DNA from: Parvibaculum sp036499025
GTDB taxonomy: Bacteria > Pseudomonadota > Alphaproteobacteria > Parvibaculales > Parvibaculaceae
Direction of reading: 5' to 3'
Assembly: GCA_036499025.1 (NCBI GenBank)
Contig: DASYEM010000097.1
Span: 1-64,000 of the forward strand
Length of the DNA: 64,000 bases
Each line of letters begins with the position of its first letter. The first letter of the stretch is position 1. Position numbers and translations under genes: made by a program. Positions 17,582 through 26,766 of the stretch are shown here, in pieces. The notes under the pieces were generated by a model. It worked only from the letters and a program-made list of their open reading frames with translations, was not told the DNA's origin and ran no database searches.

Positions 17582-18958
17582 TCAATTCGCGGAAGGCTTC
17601 CACTTTTCCTTCAGCGTCACCAATTCTTCCGCCCCTGTCGGATGCACGGCGACAGTCTGGTCGAATTGTTTTTTCGTCGCACCAAAAGTGACGGCAATGC
17701 CGATCGTCTGGATCATTTCGCCCGATGCCGGCCCCATCAGATGAACACCGAGAACGCGGTCGGACTTCGCATCGACGACGAGTTTCATGAATGTTTTTTC
17801 GTGCCGTCCCGTCATGGTGTGCTTCATGGCGCGGAAGCTCGTCTTGTAGATGTCGACGTCTCCGAACTTCTCGCGCGCGTCATGTTCGGTCAAGCCGACG
17901 GTCCCCATTTCCGGTTGCGAGAATACCGCCGTCGGTATGATTGAGTGATCGACGGCGATCGGGTTGTTGTTGAAGGCCGTTTCGGCGAAAGCCTGACCCT
18001 CGCGGATGGCGATGGGCGTCAGCGCGGCGCGGTCGGTCACATCGCCGACGGCATAGATGTTCGGCACATGCGTTTGCGAAAAGGGATCGACCTCGATTGC
18101 GCCGTTCTTCTTCAGCGTTACGCCGACCTCTTCAAGGCCCAGTCCATGCGAGTTCGGCACGCGACCCGTCGCATACATGATGAAGCCCGTTTCAACGACG
18201 CTGCCGTCCTTCAGCGTTGCGAAAAGCAGTTCGCCCTTGCGCTCAATGGAAGCGATGTCGCTGTTGGTGCGAAGATCGACGCCCTTCTTCACCATCTCCT
18301 CCATCAGACCATCGCGCAAATCCTCGTCGAAGCCGCGCAGGATTTTGTCGCGGCGATAGAGCAGCGTCGTCTCCACGCCGAGGCCATTGAAGATGCCCGC
18401 GAATTCGACCGCGATATAGCCACCGCCCACGACGATGCCGCGCTTGGGCAGCTTGTCGAGATGGAACGCCTCATTCGAGGTGATCGCGTGTTCGATGCCG
18501 GGGATGCTCGACGGCTTGAAAGGCGTGCCACCGGTTGCGATCAAAATCTTGTCCGCCGTGACGTCGCGGTCTTCGGCCAAGAGATGAACGGTATGGGCGT
18601 CCTTCAGAACGGCGCGCGTCTGGAAAATCTCGACGCCAGAATTTTCCATGTTGCGGATATAAATGCCGTTCAGGCGATCGATCTCGCGATCCTTATTGGC
18701 GAGAAGTTTCTCCCAGGAAAAACTTGTCTCGCCGACCGTCCAGCCGAAGCCCGCCGCGTCTTCAAATTCCTCTGAAAACTGGCTGGCATAGACGAAGAGC
18801 TTTTTCGGCACGCAACCGCGAATGACGCAGGTGCCGCCAACGCGGTACTCCTCCGCGACTGCGACCTTCGCACCATGTCCCGCCGCGATGCGGCTGGCGC
18901 GCACGCCGCCAGAACCTGCTCCGATCACGAAGAGATCGTAGTCGTACTTGCCTGCCAT
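17582..18958 (-). CDS. gor: Glutathione-disulfide reductase
   Basis: A 458-residue flavoprotein disulfide reductase. The FAD-binding N-terminus is DLFVIGAGSGGVRASRIAAG, and the redox-active disulfide is in GGTCVIRGCVPKKLFVYASQ. The NAD(P)-binding motif is GGGYIAVEFAGIFNGLG, with downstream arginines typical of NADPH use. The C-terminal dimer motif HPTGAEELVTLKEKW carries the catalytic His-Glu pair. It regenerates glutathione in the cytosol. The gene is last in a gabD-rpiA-gor run, 13 bases after rpiA. The alphaproteobacterial spelling VIRG between the two cysteines is normal for this clade. Confidence 0.95.
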   Translation of the reverse strand: MAGKYDYDLFVIGAGSGGVRASRIAAGHGAKVAVAEEYRVGGTCVIRGCVPKKLFVYASQFSEEFEDAAGFGWTVGETSFSWEKLLANKDREIDRLNGIYIRNMENSGVEIFQTRAVLKDAHTVHLLAEDRDVTADKILIATGGTPFKPSSIPGIEHAITSNEAFHLDKLPKRGIVVGGGYIAVEFAGIFNGLGVETTLLYRRDKILRGFDEDLRDGLMEEMVKKGVDLRTNSDIASIERKGELLFATLKDGSVVETGFIMYATGRVPNSHGLGLEEVGVTLKKNGAIEVDPFSQTHVPNIYAVGDVTDRAALTPIAIREGQAFAETAFNNNPIAVDHSIIPTAVFSQPEMGTVGLTEHDAREKFGDVDIYKTSFRAMKHTMTGRHEKTFMKLVVDAKSDRVLGVHLMGPASGEMIQTIGIAVTFGATKKQFDQTVAVHPTGAEELVTLKEKWKPSAN

Positions 18959-18971
18959 GTGATTTTCCGCT

Positions 18972-19667
18972 CTATGCCGGCTCTATCATATCGACACCCG
19001 TGGGCGTGCCGACAAGGGCGAGCTTTGCGATGCCAATAAACAATCCGGTCTCGACAACACCGGGGATCAGGTTCAATTCGCGCGCCAGACCGTCTGGATC
19101 GGGAATGCGGCCGAAAGAACAGTCGAAAATGAAGTTGTTCGAGTCCGTGAAGAAGGGCTCGCCATAGCTATCGCAACGCCGCGCGATTTTTCCCTGGCAA
19201 CCGTGAGCGCTGGCGAGTTTTGCGATGCTCGCCGCCGTCGAAACCGCGCCGAAGGGGATCACTTCGATCGGAAGCGGAAAGGCGCCAAGCGTCGTCACGA
19301 CCTTGGAAGCGTCGGCAATGACGATCATGCGATCTGAAGAGGTTGCAACGATCTTCTCGCGCAGCAGCGCGCCGCCACCGCCTTTGACGAGCCGCAGCTG
19401 CGCATCGAACTCATCCGCGCCGTCGATGGTGAGGTCGAGATGCGGTGTGTCGTCGAGGTTGGACATCGGCACGCCGAGCTTCAACGCCAAAGCCAGGGTG
19501 CGCTCCGATGTCGGCACACCGATGACGCTCAAGCCGCCTGCGACGCGCTCGGCCAACAGTTTGACGAACTCTTCCGCCGTCGAACCAGTGCCGATGCCGA
19601 GCTTCATGCCGTTTTCAACGAAGTCGAGCGCGCGGCGCGCGGCGGCCTGCTTCTGATTGTCAGCCAT
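18972..19667 (-). CDS. rpiA: Ribose-5-phosphate isomerase A
   Basis: A 231-residue RpiA that interconverts ribose 5-phosphate and ribulose 5-phosphate. Diagnostic motifs are GIGTGSTAEEFV (phosphate loop), DGADEFD, and KGGGGALLREKIVA with the catalytic-site region. The length is normal. It starts 6 bases after the gabD stop and is followed 13 bases later by gor, so the three are almost certainly one transcript. Pairing rpiA with gor links pentose phosphate flux to NADPH-dependent glutathione reduction and is a frequent alphaproteobacterial arrangement. Confidence 0.95.
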   Translation of the reverse strand: MADNQKQAAARRALDFVENGMKLGIGTGSTAEEFVKLLAERVAGGLSVIGVPTSERTLALALKLGVPMSNLDDTPHLDLTIDGADEFDAQLRLVKGGGGALLREKIVATSSDRMIVIADASKVVTTLGAFPLPIEVIPFGAVSTAASIAKLASAHGCQGKIARRCDSYGEPFFTDSNNFIFDCSFGRIPDPDGLARELNLIPGVVETGLFIGIAKLALVGTPTGVDMIEPA

Positions 19668-19673
19668 TATCGG

Positions 19674-21134
19674 TCAAAGCCCCGCCATCGCGACATATTT
19701 CACTTCCAGGAAATCTTCGATGCCCCAAGGTCCGCCTTCGCGCCCGATGCCGCTTTCCTTGACGCCGCCGAAGGGCGCAACTTCGGTTGAGATCAAACCG
19801 GCATTGACGCCGACAAGACCCGCTTCAAGCGCCTGCGCGACGCGCCAGACGCGGCCGATATCGCGGCTGTAGAAATAAGACGCCAAACCAAACGGCGTGT
19901 CGTTTGCCAGCGCAACGGCTTCTTCCTCCGTCTTGAAGCGGAAGACCGGCGCGACGGGGCCGAATGTTTCTTCCTTCGCGACTTTCATCGAGGGCTTCGC
20001 ATCGGCGATGACGGTCGGCTCATAAAAAGAGTGTCCGAGCTTGCTGCGCTTGCCACCGATGACGACGCGGCCGCCTTGCGCCAATGCGTCGGCCACATGC
20101 TCTTCCGCCTTTTCGACGGCGGCCATGTCGATCAACGGGCCTTGCGTCACGCCGTCCTCGAAGCCGTCGCCCTGCTTCATCGCCTTCACCTTGGCGGTAA
20201 GCTTCTCGACGAACTGATCGTAGACACCTTCCTGCACCAGAAAGCGATTGGTGCAGATGCAGGTCTGGCCGGTGTTGCGGAATTTCGAGCCGATAGCGCC
20301 TTCGACGGCGGCATCGATGTCGGCATCGTCGAAAACGAGGAAGGGCGCATTGCCGCCGAGTTCCAGCCCGACCTTCTTCACGGTCGATGCCGCCTGCTCC
20401 ATCAGCTTCTTGCCGATTTCGGTCGAGCCGGTAAAGGTCACCTTGCGCACGATTTCGCTCGAGGTCATCTCCGAGCCGATTTCGCTCGCCTTGCCGGTGA
20501 TGACGCTGAAGACACCTTTTGGCACGCCTGCACGATGCGCAAGCTCGGCAAGCGCGAAAGCGGACAGCGGCGTTTGCGAAGCGGGCTTCACCACCATCGT
20601 GCAACCGGCGGCGAGCGCCGGGCCCGCCTTGCGCGTAATCATCGCGGCGGGAAAATTCCATGGCGTGATCGCCGCGCAAACACCGATCGGCTGTTTCAGC
20701 ACGACGAGTTGGCGATCGGCGGACGGCGAAGGAACGATGCTGCCGTAAACGCGCTTGGCCTCTTCGGCGTAAAATTCGATAAAGCCCGCCGCATAGGCGA
20801 TTTCGCCCTTGGCCTCGGCAAGCGGCTTGCCCTGTTCCGCGGTGAGGATCGCGCCGAGATCGTCCTGATTGGCCATCATCAGATCGAACCAGCGGCGCAG
20901 GATCGCCGAGCGCTCTCTCGCCGGCCGCTTTGACCATTCCTTGCCCGCGCGTTCCGCCGCTTTCAACGCCTCGCGCGTTTCCTTCGCGCCAAGCGAGGGG
21001 ACGATCGCAATAACCTCGTCCGTGGCAGGGTCGGTGACCTTGATGCCCGTTTTATTGTCGCCGACCCATTCCCCGTCGATATAACACTGGGTCTTCAAAA
21101 GGCTCTGGTCCTTCAGGCGGGCGGCGAGTTTCAT
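19674..21134 (-). CDS. gabD: NAD(P)-dependent succinate-semialdehyde dehydrogenase
   Basis: A 486-residue aldehyde dehydrogenase of the GabD subfamily. The catalytic Glu is in KVGLELGGNAPFLVFDDADI and the catalytic Cys in FRNTGQTCICTNRFLVQEGV, both close to the Escherichia coli GabD pattern. WNFPAAMITRKAGPALAAGC is the cofactor-binding stretch. It oxidises succinate semialdehyde to succinate in GABA breakdown, and related semialdehydes are possible. The ATG at 21134 has AAGGA upstream; the additional 37 codons of open frame upstream lack homology. It is the first gene of the gabD-rpiA-gor run. Confidence 0.92.
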   Translation of the reverse strand: MKLAARLKDQSLLKTQCYIDGEWVGDNKTGIKVTDPATDEVIAIVPSLGAKETREALKAAERAGKEWSKRPARERSAILRRWFDLMMANQDDLGAILTAEQGKPLAEAKGEIAYAAGFIEFYAEEAKRVYGSIVPSPSADRQLVVLKQPIGVCAAITPWNFPAAMITRKAGPALAAGCTMVVKPASQTPLSAFALAELAHRAGVPKGVFSVITGKASEIGSEMTSSEIVRKVTFTGSTEIGKKLMEQAASTVKKVGLELGGNAPFLVFDDADIDAAVEGAIGSKFRNTGQTCICTNRFLVQEGVYDQFVEKLTAKVKAMKQGDGFEDGVTQGPLIDMAAVEKAEEHVADALAQGGRVVIGGKRSKLGHSFYEPTVIADAKPSMKVAKEETFGPVAPVFRFKTEEEAVALANDTPFGLASYFYSRDIGRVWRVAQALEAGLVGVNAGLISTEVAPFGGVKESGIGREGGPWGIEDFLEVKYVAMAGL

Positions 21135-21255
21135 GATAAGGTCCTTTGGGCGAATTATAGCCGTTCGGGCGGCGGCTTGCCTTCCAGCAAGCGAAACCAT
21201 TAAGTAGCACTCGCCGGGACGTTTAAAAAGACCGACAGGGACCACCCATCCTCAA

Positions 21256-22398
21256 ATGGATACTGGAAAATTCTTCTCTGAAACCTATGCCGAAGCCCGA
21301 TCACGCTTTCTTGAAGCGGCGGGCCAGGCAGGCGCTCGGCTCCAGTCTTATGAAAACCCTGTCGCGCGCGGTCCCGGCGGCGCGAGCCTCCATCTCGATA
21401 CCGCCTGGTTCGGCCCCGCCGATGCGACGACTGTGTTGCTCAATACATGCGGCACGCACGGCGCGGAAGGGTTTGCGGGTTCGGCTGCACAGCTCGCATG
21501 GATGACGACCTGCGGGCCGATGGACCTGCCGCGCGACACGGCGGCGCTACTCGTTCACGCGGTCAATCCATTCGGCTTTGCCTGGGGCTTGCGCGGCACC
21601 GAAAACAACGTGGACATCAATCGCAATTTTCTCGATCACAATGCCGAACATCCCGAAAACGTGCTCTATGACGAGCTGCACAGCTTTCTCTGCCCAAAGT
21701 CGCTCGACGAAGCGGCCATTCACAAGATGCTGGCCTCGGGCGCGCGCTTCGTCGAACGCCATGGGCAATGGGCGCTCGAAGATGCGATGAGCCGCGGCCA
21801 ATACACGCATCCCGACGGCTATCATTATGGCGGCCTCGCGCCGGAATGGTCGAACACCGTCATGAGCCATATCGTCGCGACCGAGCTTGCTCATGCCTCT
21901 CGCGTCGGCTTCATCGACTGGCACTCGGGCCCGGCGGGCGATGGCGAATTGATTCATCTCTGCTTTTCAAAACCGGACGGCGCGGAATTCGCGCGCGCCG
22001 CACATTGGTGGGGCCGCGACGCGCTCGATCCGGCGACGGTCAATTCGATGTGGGGATCGAAGCGACCGTCGCGGCGCGGCATCATGTTCTGGGGTCTCGA
22101 GGCGCAGCTCAGCAGCCATGCGCGGTTTGCAGGCGCGGTCATCGAGTTTCGATCCGCGCAGCACAAGCCGAGCCCGGCAAAAGCCATCCGCGCCTCGTTG
22201 CTTGAACGCTGGCTGCGCTTCGAAAGCAGTTTCGATGCGCCGGAAGCGCAGCAATATTTTGCCGAAATACGCGAGGACTATGCGCCGCACCGCAAATCCT
22301 GGCACGACAACGTGATCCGCAACGCGCTCGAATGCTACCGCACCACGCTTATCGGCATGGGCGAGTGGAGCCGCGAAAGCGCAAGGGCGGCCGATTAA
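21256..22398 (+). CDS. DUF2817 / M14-like zinc carboxypeptidase-family protein
   Basis: A 380-residue protein of the DUF2817 family, a branch of the M14 metallocarboxypeptidase fold. Likely zinc ligands are His and Glu in NTCGTHGAEGFAG, and a later His in GFIDWHSGPAGDGELIHL. The segment NPFGFAWGLRGTENNVDINRNF carries the Asn-Arg substrate-binding motif seen in M14 enzymes. There is no signal peptide, so it is probably cytosolic. The substrate is unknown. Its 3' end overlaps the convergent GNAT gene by 4 bases. Confidence 0.85.
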   Translation: MDTGKFFSETYAEARSRFLEAAGQAGARLQSYENPVARGPGGASLHLDTAWFGPADATTVLLNTCGTHGAEGFAGSAAQLAWMTTCGPMDLPRDTAALLVHAVNPFGFAWGLRGTENNVDINRNFLDHNAEHPENVLYDELHSFLCPKSLDEAAIHKMLASGARFVERHGQWALEDAMSRGQYTHPDGYHYGGLAPEWSNTVMSHIVATELAHASRVGFIDWHSGPAGDGELIHLCFSKPDGAEFARAAHWWGRDALDPATVNSMWGSKRPSRRGIMFWGLEAQLSSHARFAGAVIEFRSAQHKPSPAKAIRASLLERWLRFESSFDAPEAQQYFAEIREDYAPHRKSWHDNVIRNALECYRTTLIGMGEWSRESARAAD

Positions 22399-22889
22399 TC
22401 TTCCAGCGCAAAATCGTAGCGGACTTCCATGATGCGCGGCCAACGCGCGAATCCGACCGGACGGCGCGCGGTCAGGCGTCCGCCGACGCGCTCGTAGAAG
22501 CGCCGTGCCGCGGCGTTTTCTTCCAGCACCCAGAGATGAGCATTGGCATGGCCGAGGCAGGCGATCTCGTCGAAACAGTGAGCAAGCAATTCCCGGCCGA
22601 CGCCGTGGCGGTGATCGGCCTTGCGCACATAAAGCGTCGTGACTTCCGCGCCGTGCATATGGCCGAAGCCGACAGGCTCTCCGGCCTGCTCTGCGATCCA
22701 GGCAATGCCGTCGCGCAGGCCGCGCGCCCATTCCACGGTCGAGCGTCCGACATTCAGCTCATCGAGGATCGGTTGCGGCAGCATGCCTGCATAGGCTTCG
22801 CGCCAGCACGCGACTTTCAGACCCGCGATCAGGCGTTCATCCTGATCGGGCCAAGCCATGCGCATCTGGTATCGCGTCAACACGCTCAT
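22395..22889 (-). CDS. GNAT-family N-acetyltransferase
   Basis: A 164-residue single-domain acetyltransferase. The acetyl-CoA-binding region is VTTLYVRKADHRHGVGRELL (a relaxed Q/RxxGxG/A motif), followed by the beta5-alpha4 segment HLWVLEENAAARRFYERVGG. I use the ATG at 22889; an in-frame TTG 18 bases further upstream is possible. The acceptor substrate cannot be predicted. It overlaps the convergent DUF2817 gene by 4 bases. Confidence 0.82.
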   Translation of the reverse strand: MSVLTRYQMRMAWPDQDERLIAGLKVACWREAYAGMLPQPILDELNVGRSTVEWARGLRDGIAWIAEQAGEPVGFGHMHGAEVTTLYVRKADHRHGVGRELLAHCFDEIACLGHANAHLWVLEENAAARRFYERVGGRLTARRPVGFARWPRIMEVRYDFALED

Positions 22890-23033
22890 AGGCAAAGTAT
22901 GCCTCAAAACCGGGAAGAGCGCGACAGGATCGCGCGAGACCCTTCACAAACTGGTCCCTCACGGATTTGAAAGTGGTTCTTTCGCATGGGTGCGCGGAGG
23001 ATTAAAACGCCGCCAGCTTCCCGCGAGGACACC

Positions 23034-23660
23034 ATGCCCATTCCAGAAATACGCGCCGTTCCCTTGCAAGCCGCAGGCGTCGCGCTCGAACCGCTGGCCG
23101 AAGCGCATCGCGCGGGGCTCGCGGATGCAGGCGCCGATCCCGCCGTCTGGCGCCATCTACCCTATAATGTCGCGCCGGGTACGCCAGGCGGTCTCGATCG
23201 CTGGTTCGACGCGTCGCTGAAGCTCCAGGAAACACATAAAGAGGCGATCTGGGCGGTGCGCGGCCGCGACGGCTCGATTGTCGGTTCGACGCGCTATCTC
23301 AACATCGCCGCGGGCGATCTTCGCGTGGAAATCGGCGGCACATGGTATGCGCCCTCCGTCTGGGCGGGCGTCGTCAACCCGGCCTGCAAATTCATGCTGC
23401 TCTGCCACGGCTTCGAAACGCTGGGCCTCAACCGCATCGAACTCAAGACCGATGCCCGCAACGCCCGCTCGCAAGCCGCCATCGCCAAACTCGGCGCGAT
23501 ACGGGAAGGCGTCTTCCGCCGTCATATGGTGCTGCCGGACGGGCATATTCGCGATACGGTCTATTTCTCCATCATCCGCGAGGAATGGCCGCAGGCGAAA
23601 GCCCGGCTCCAAGAGAGGCTTGCAAGCTTTCCTGCCCCATGCGAGACAACGCCCGTCTGA
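23034..23660 (+). CDS. GNAT-family (RimJ/RimL-like) N-acetyltransferase
   Basis: A 208-residue acetyltransferase of the RimJ/RimL-like type. It has a long N-terminal alpha/beta region, the IVGSTRYLNI strand, and GLNRIELKTDARNARSQAAI followed by KLGAIREGVFRRHMVLPDG, typical of this subgroup. The start at 23034 has GAGGA at 23025-23029. These proteins acetylate alpha-amino groups of ribosomal proteins or small amines; the substrate here is unknown. The phosphoglycolate phosphatase gene begins 16 bases after its stop, suggesting a two-gene operon. Confidence 0.85.
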   Translation: MPIPEIRAVPLQAAGVALEPLAEAHRAGLADAGADPAVWRHLPYNVAPGTPGGLDRWFDASLKLQETHKEAIWAVRGRDGSIVGSTRYLNIAAGDLRVEIGGTWYAPSVWAGVVNPACKFMLLCHGFETLGLNRIELKTDARNARSQAAIAKLGAIREGVFRRHMVLPDGHIRDTVYFSIIREEWPQAKARLQERLASFPAPCETTPV

Positions 23661-23676
23661 ATTTGGCGGGTTTCCC

Positions 23677-24366
23677 ATGACACGCGCGACGCTTCTCTTC
23701 GACCTTGACGGTACGCTGGCCGATACGGCGGGCGATCTCTGCGAGACCATGAATGTGGTGCTGGTCGAGCATGGGCGGCGGCGCGTGCCGGAATCACGTG
23801 TGCGGCATCTCGTCGGCGGCGGCGCGCGGCTTCTGCTGGAGCGCGGTTTTGCCGAGACGGGCGAACCGGCGAGCGAGGCGCTTCTCGACCAGACGCTGAA
23901 AGAATTCATCGCCTATTACAGCGCCCATATCGCCGACCACACGAAGCTCTGGCCGGGCATTGAGCCGCTGTTGGTGCGGCTTTCCGACGCCGATGTCGGC
24001 CTCGCCGTTTGCACCAACAAGGTCGAGCATCTATCGCGACAACTTCTGGCGCAGCTTCGCATCGAGCAATATTTTCCGGTCGTCATCGGCGGCGACACCC
24101 TGCCGGTGAAAAAGCCGGACCCGGAGCATTTGTTCGAAGCCGTGCGGCGGCTCGGCGGTGATCTCTCGACGACGATCATGGTCGGCGATAGCGAGACGGA
24201 TATCGACGCCGCCAAAAATGCGCGCCTGCCCTCCATCTGCGTCAGCTTCGGCTATACGCGCATCCAGGTGCCGGAGCTCGGCGCGGACGTTGTCATCGAC
24301 CATTTCGATGAATTCCCCTCCGCGCTGGCAAAATTGCTGCCCGCCCAGTTCAGCGACTGGCGCTAG
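23677..24366 (+). CDS. gph: Phosphoglycolate phosphatase (HAD superfamily)
   Basis: A 229-residue HAD hydrolase. Motif I is LLFDLDGTLADT with the nucleophilic Asp. Motif II is AVCTNK, motif III lies around KKPDPEHLF, and motif IV is IMVGDSETDIDAAKNA. The length and GPH-like spacing fit the enzyme that clears 2-phosphoglycolate formed by DNA 3'-end repair or Rubisco oxygenation; no Rubisco is in this window. The ATG at 23677 sits 16 bases after the GNAT stop. The 3' end overlaps the convergent DUF3047 gene by 4 bases. Confidence 0.88.
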   Translation: MTRATLLFDLDGTLADTAGDLCETMNVVLVEHGRRRVPESRVRHLVGGGARLLLERGFAETGEPASEALLDQTLKEFIAYYSAHIADHTKLWPGIEPLLVRLSDADVGLAVCTNKVEHLSRQLLAQLRIEQYFPVVIGGDTLPVKKPDPEHLFEAVRRLGGDLSTTIMVGDSETDIDAAKNARLPSICVSFGYTRIQVPELGADVVIDHFDEFPSALAKLLPAQFSDWR

Positions 24367-25535
24367 ACAATCTTCAGCCTGCGGTCGCCATCTACCAATT
24401 CGATGTCGGCATAATCGCAAATGCCCTCGCCGCGCTGAAAAACACTGACGGCAATCAGCCAGATGCGAACGATCCGCGCGGGCGGCGCGCCAATGGCCTT
24501 GGCGTAATCCGCTTTCACGGGTCGATCCTCGGCAAGCCAGCGTCCCAGCTCTTTCGGGTTGGAGCGCAGCACCCAATGCGTTTCCACCTTGTCCCAGTAT
24601 GGCAGCGGGCAGCGGAAGATCGTGCCTTCGGCCAGCGCGCCCGACCACATGTAAGTGAGGTCCTGCCCGTTGTCGAATTCGACGGCGATCGAGAGATAAT
24701 CATGCGTAGGCTGAATATCTTCCGGCAGGTCGCAAGGCAGCTTATCGGCCTTCCAGCGCCATTTGAGCCGCGTCGCTTCGGTCAGCGCGAAATCCGCCGG
24801 GAATTGCAGGATGCCGACATCCTGATGGGTGTGGCAATGAATGTGCCGCCCCTCTCCGTTTGCGACATCGCGATAAATCTCGCCGTCGCCCAAACGCCAG
24901 AGATATGTCCAGCCGTCAGGCGTCGCTATCGGATTACGGGCTTGCTCCAGCGCGCGGCCAACGAGCCCCTCGTAGTCGCCAGCACTGGCAAGCGCTTCGA
25001 GGCCCTTCGCCGCGCCGTTCTTCCAGACGATCACGCATATGCTGAGCGCGCCTGCGATGCCGCCGCGCGGAAAGGCCGGATCGAAACGGCCCTGCTCATC
25101 GGCCCATTCGCCCGGCGGCTTCGCGACGATGAAAAGCGGCCCGCCCTCTTTCACGCGCAGCGAAGCGGCATCGCCGGGCGTTTTGAAAATCGTGCCGTTC
25201 TCGCCCGCCCGAAGCCAGACCCCGAGACGCGGGCCGAAGCGCATGTCGAGCGCCTTCGACGCCCAGAGCGTACCCGCGCCTATGACCGTGATTTCGTCGC
25301 CGGGTTCCACGACGATCCCCGCCGCAGCCCAGCCGCCTTCATTGGCCTCAAGGTGGCGAATGCTGATCCGGCTCACCTCGGCGGCGGCAGCGGAATGGGC
25401 CGCCAATTCACGCATCGCGATGTCGAAAGACGCGCCGCCCGCGGGCCCCAGCGCCCTGGGCTTCAACGATCTGGCCACGCCACGGGCCGCCAGCCTCAGC
25501 AACGTCCCCGCCGTCCGCAAACCCGCGCCTGCCAT
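24363..25535 (-). CDS. DUF3047 domain protein
   Basis: A 390-residue protein. The C-terminal half matches the DUF3047 pattern: LKWRWKADKLPCDLPEDI, THDYLSIAVEFDNGQDLTYM, then VRIWLIAVSVFQRGEGICDY. The N-terminal half is not assigned but contains a Gly-rich beta-like stretch similar to PA-IL lectin-type sugar- or calcium-binding domains (VEPGDEITVIGAGTLWASKA); that is an inference only. The start at 25535 (MAGAGLRTAGTLLRLAARG) has AGGGG close upstream. The N-terminus is moderately hydrophobic but not a clear signal peptide. Function unknown. Confidence 0.78.
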   Translation of the reverse strand: MAGAGLRTAGTLLRLAARGVARSLKPRALGPAGGASFDIAMRELAAHSAAAAEVSRISIRHLEANEGGWAAAGIVVEPGDEITVIGAGTLWASKALDMRFGPRLGVWLRAGENGTIFKTPGDAASLRVKEGGPLFIVAKPPGEWADEQGRFDPAFPRGGIAGALSICVIVWKNGAAKGLEALASAGDYEGLVGRALEQARNPIATPDGWTYLWRLGDGEIYRDVANGEGRHIHCHTHQDVGILQFPADFALTEATRLKWRWKADKLPCDLPEDIQPTHDYLSIAVEFDNGQDLTYMWSGALAEGTIFRCPLPYWDKVETHWVLRSNPKELGRWLAEDRPVKADYAKAIGAPPARIVRIWLIAVSVFQRGEGICDYADIELVDGDRRLKIV

Positions 25536-25676
25536 GATTTTCCCCTGCCCTTGCCACGGTCTGTCGCCGTTTTCTCGAGGAGTATACGCAAGGCCGGAGC
25601 TCCGCAGCCTCAAAAACGGTCAACACCCGCCGATGCTTGACTTACCGATTGGCCCCAGCCTATAGACGGGCCTTCA

Positions 25677-25752
25677 GGGCGGTTAGCTCAGTTGGTAGAG
25701 CACTGTGTTCACATCGCAGGGGTCGTTGGTTCGAGTCCAATACCGCCCACCA
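25677..25752 (+). tRNA. tRNA-Val (anticodon CAC)
   Basis: A full cloverleaf can be drawn. The acceptor stem is GGGCGGT/ACCGCCC. The D arm is GCTCAGTTGGTAGAGC. The anticodon stem is CTGTG/CGCAG with loop TTCACAT, giving anticodon CAC, which reads GTG. The T arm is GTTGG-TTCGAGT-CCAAT. The discriminator A is followed by an encoded CCA (25750-25752). Confidence 0.95.
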
Positions 25753-25857
25753 TTCCCACCTAAGTTGTTGATTCCAAAGCGACTGAATTTGGCAAAGCCG
25801 CTTTGCCGATGATGGCTCGACATGCTCTCGCGGAATGAACGTGCAATCGGCCGCCGG

Positions 25858-26697
25858 TTACGCCGCGCGCAACCGCTCGGCGTGGAATTTCAGGTGATCG
25901 GCGATGACCGTCTGGATGAACCAATAGGAATGGTCGTAGCCCTCGTGGCGGCGCAGCGTCAGTTGCTGACCGGATGCGGCGGATGCCTCTTCCAGCGCCT
26001 CGGGGCGTAGCTGACTGTCGAGAAACTGATCGGCCAAACCCTGATCGACGAGGATCGTGCCCGGATAGGGCTTTGCCCGCATCAGCAGGCTTGCGTCCCA
26101 TGCCTCCCAGCTCTTGCGGTCGGGTCCGAGATAATTCGTGAAGGCTTTCTCTCCCCAAGGCACGGCGACGGGGTTCGAAATCGGCGCCAGCGCGGAGACG
26201 GATTGCCAGAGGCCCGGATTGCGCAGCGCCGACGCGAGAGCGCCGTGGCCACCCATCGAATGGCCGAAGATGCCGCGCAGACCCGCGCGCACGGCGAAGT
26301 TCTTCTCGATCAGCGTCGGCAGCTCCGCATTTATATAAGAGCCCATGCGGTAATTGCGCGCCCAGGGTTGCGCCGTCGCGTCGAGATAAAAACCCGCGCC
26401 GCTACCGAAATCCCATGCGTCATCCTCGCCGGGGAGGCCGAGCCCGCGCGGGCTCGTATCGCAGGCGATGAGCGCAAGGCCGAGTTCGGCGGCCAGACGT
26501 TGCGCGCCTGCCTTGATCGTGAAGGTTTCTTCGGTGCAGGTGAGCCCCGCGAGGAAGTAGAGCGCCGGCACGGACTGTTGCTTTGCTTGCGGCGGCGTGA
26601 AGACGGCGAAGCGCATCTCCGTGTCCGTCGATTGCGAGGCATGGCTGTAAAAGCCCATGACGCCGCCGAAACAGGCCTGTTCGCTGCGGGTTTCCAT
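25858..26697 (-). CDS. fghA: S-formylglutathione hydrolase
   Basis: A 279-residue esterase of the FrmB/esterase D family. The nucleophile elbow is FGHSMGGHGALASAL, and the C-terminal HEGYDHSYWFIQTVIADHL carries the catalytic His. The opening CFGGVMGFYSHASQSTDTEM is also typical. It hydrolyses S-formylglutathione to formate and glutathione in formaldehyde detoxification. The usual partner, glutathione-dependent formaldehyde dehydrogenase, is not in the window. Instead an AraC-type regulator lies directly upstream on the same strand. The ATG at 26697 is chosen; an in-frame GTG 30 bases upstream is possible. Confidence 0.93.
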   Translation of the reverse strand: METRSEQACFGGVMGFYSHASQSTDTEMRFAVFTPPQAKQQSVPALYFLAGLTCTEETFTIKAGAQRLAAELGLALIACDTSPRGLGLPGEDDAWDFGSGAGFYLDATAQPWARNYRMGSYINAELPTLIEKNFAVRAGLRGIFGHSMGGHGALASALRNPGLWQSVSALAPISNPVAVPWGEKAFTNYLGPDRKSWEAWDASLLMRAKPYPGTILVDQGLADQFLDSQLRPEALEEASAASGQQLTLRRHEGYDHSYWFIQTVIADHLKFHAERLRAA

Positions 26698-26766
26698 GCT
26701 GACCAGTTTCCCTTTATGCCGACGCACAAGGGTTGGTTGTCGCCAATGAGGCGCGGACGGTCAAGC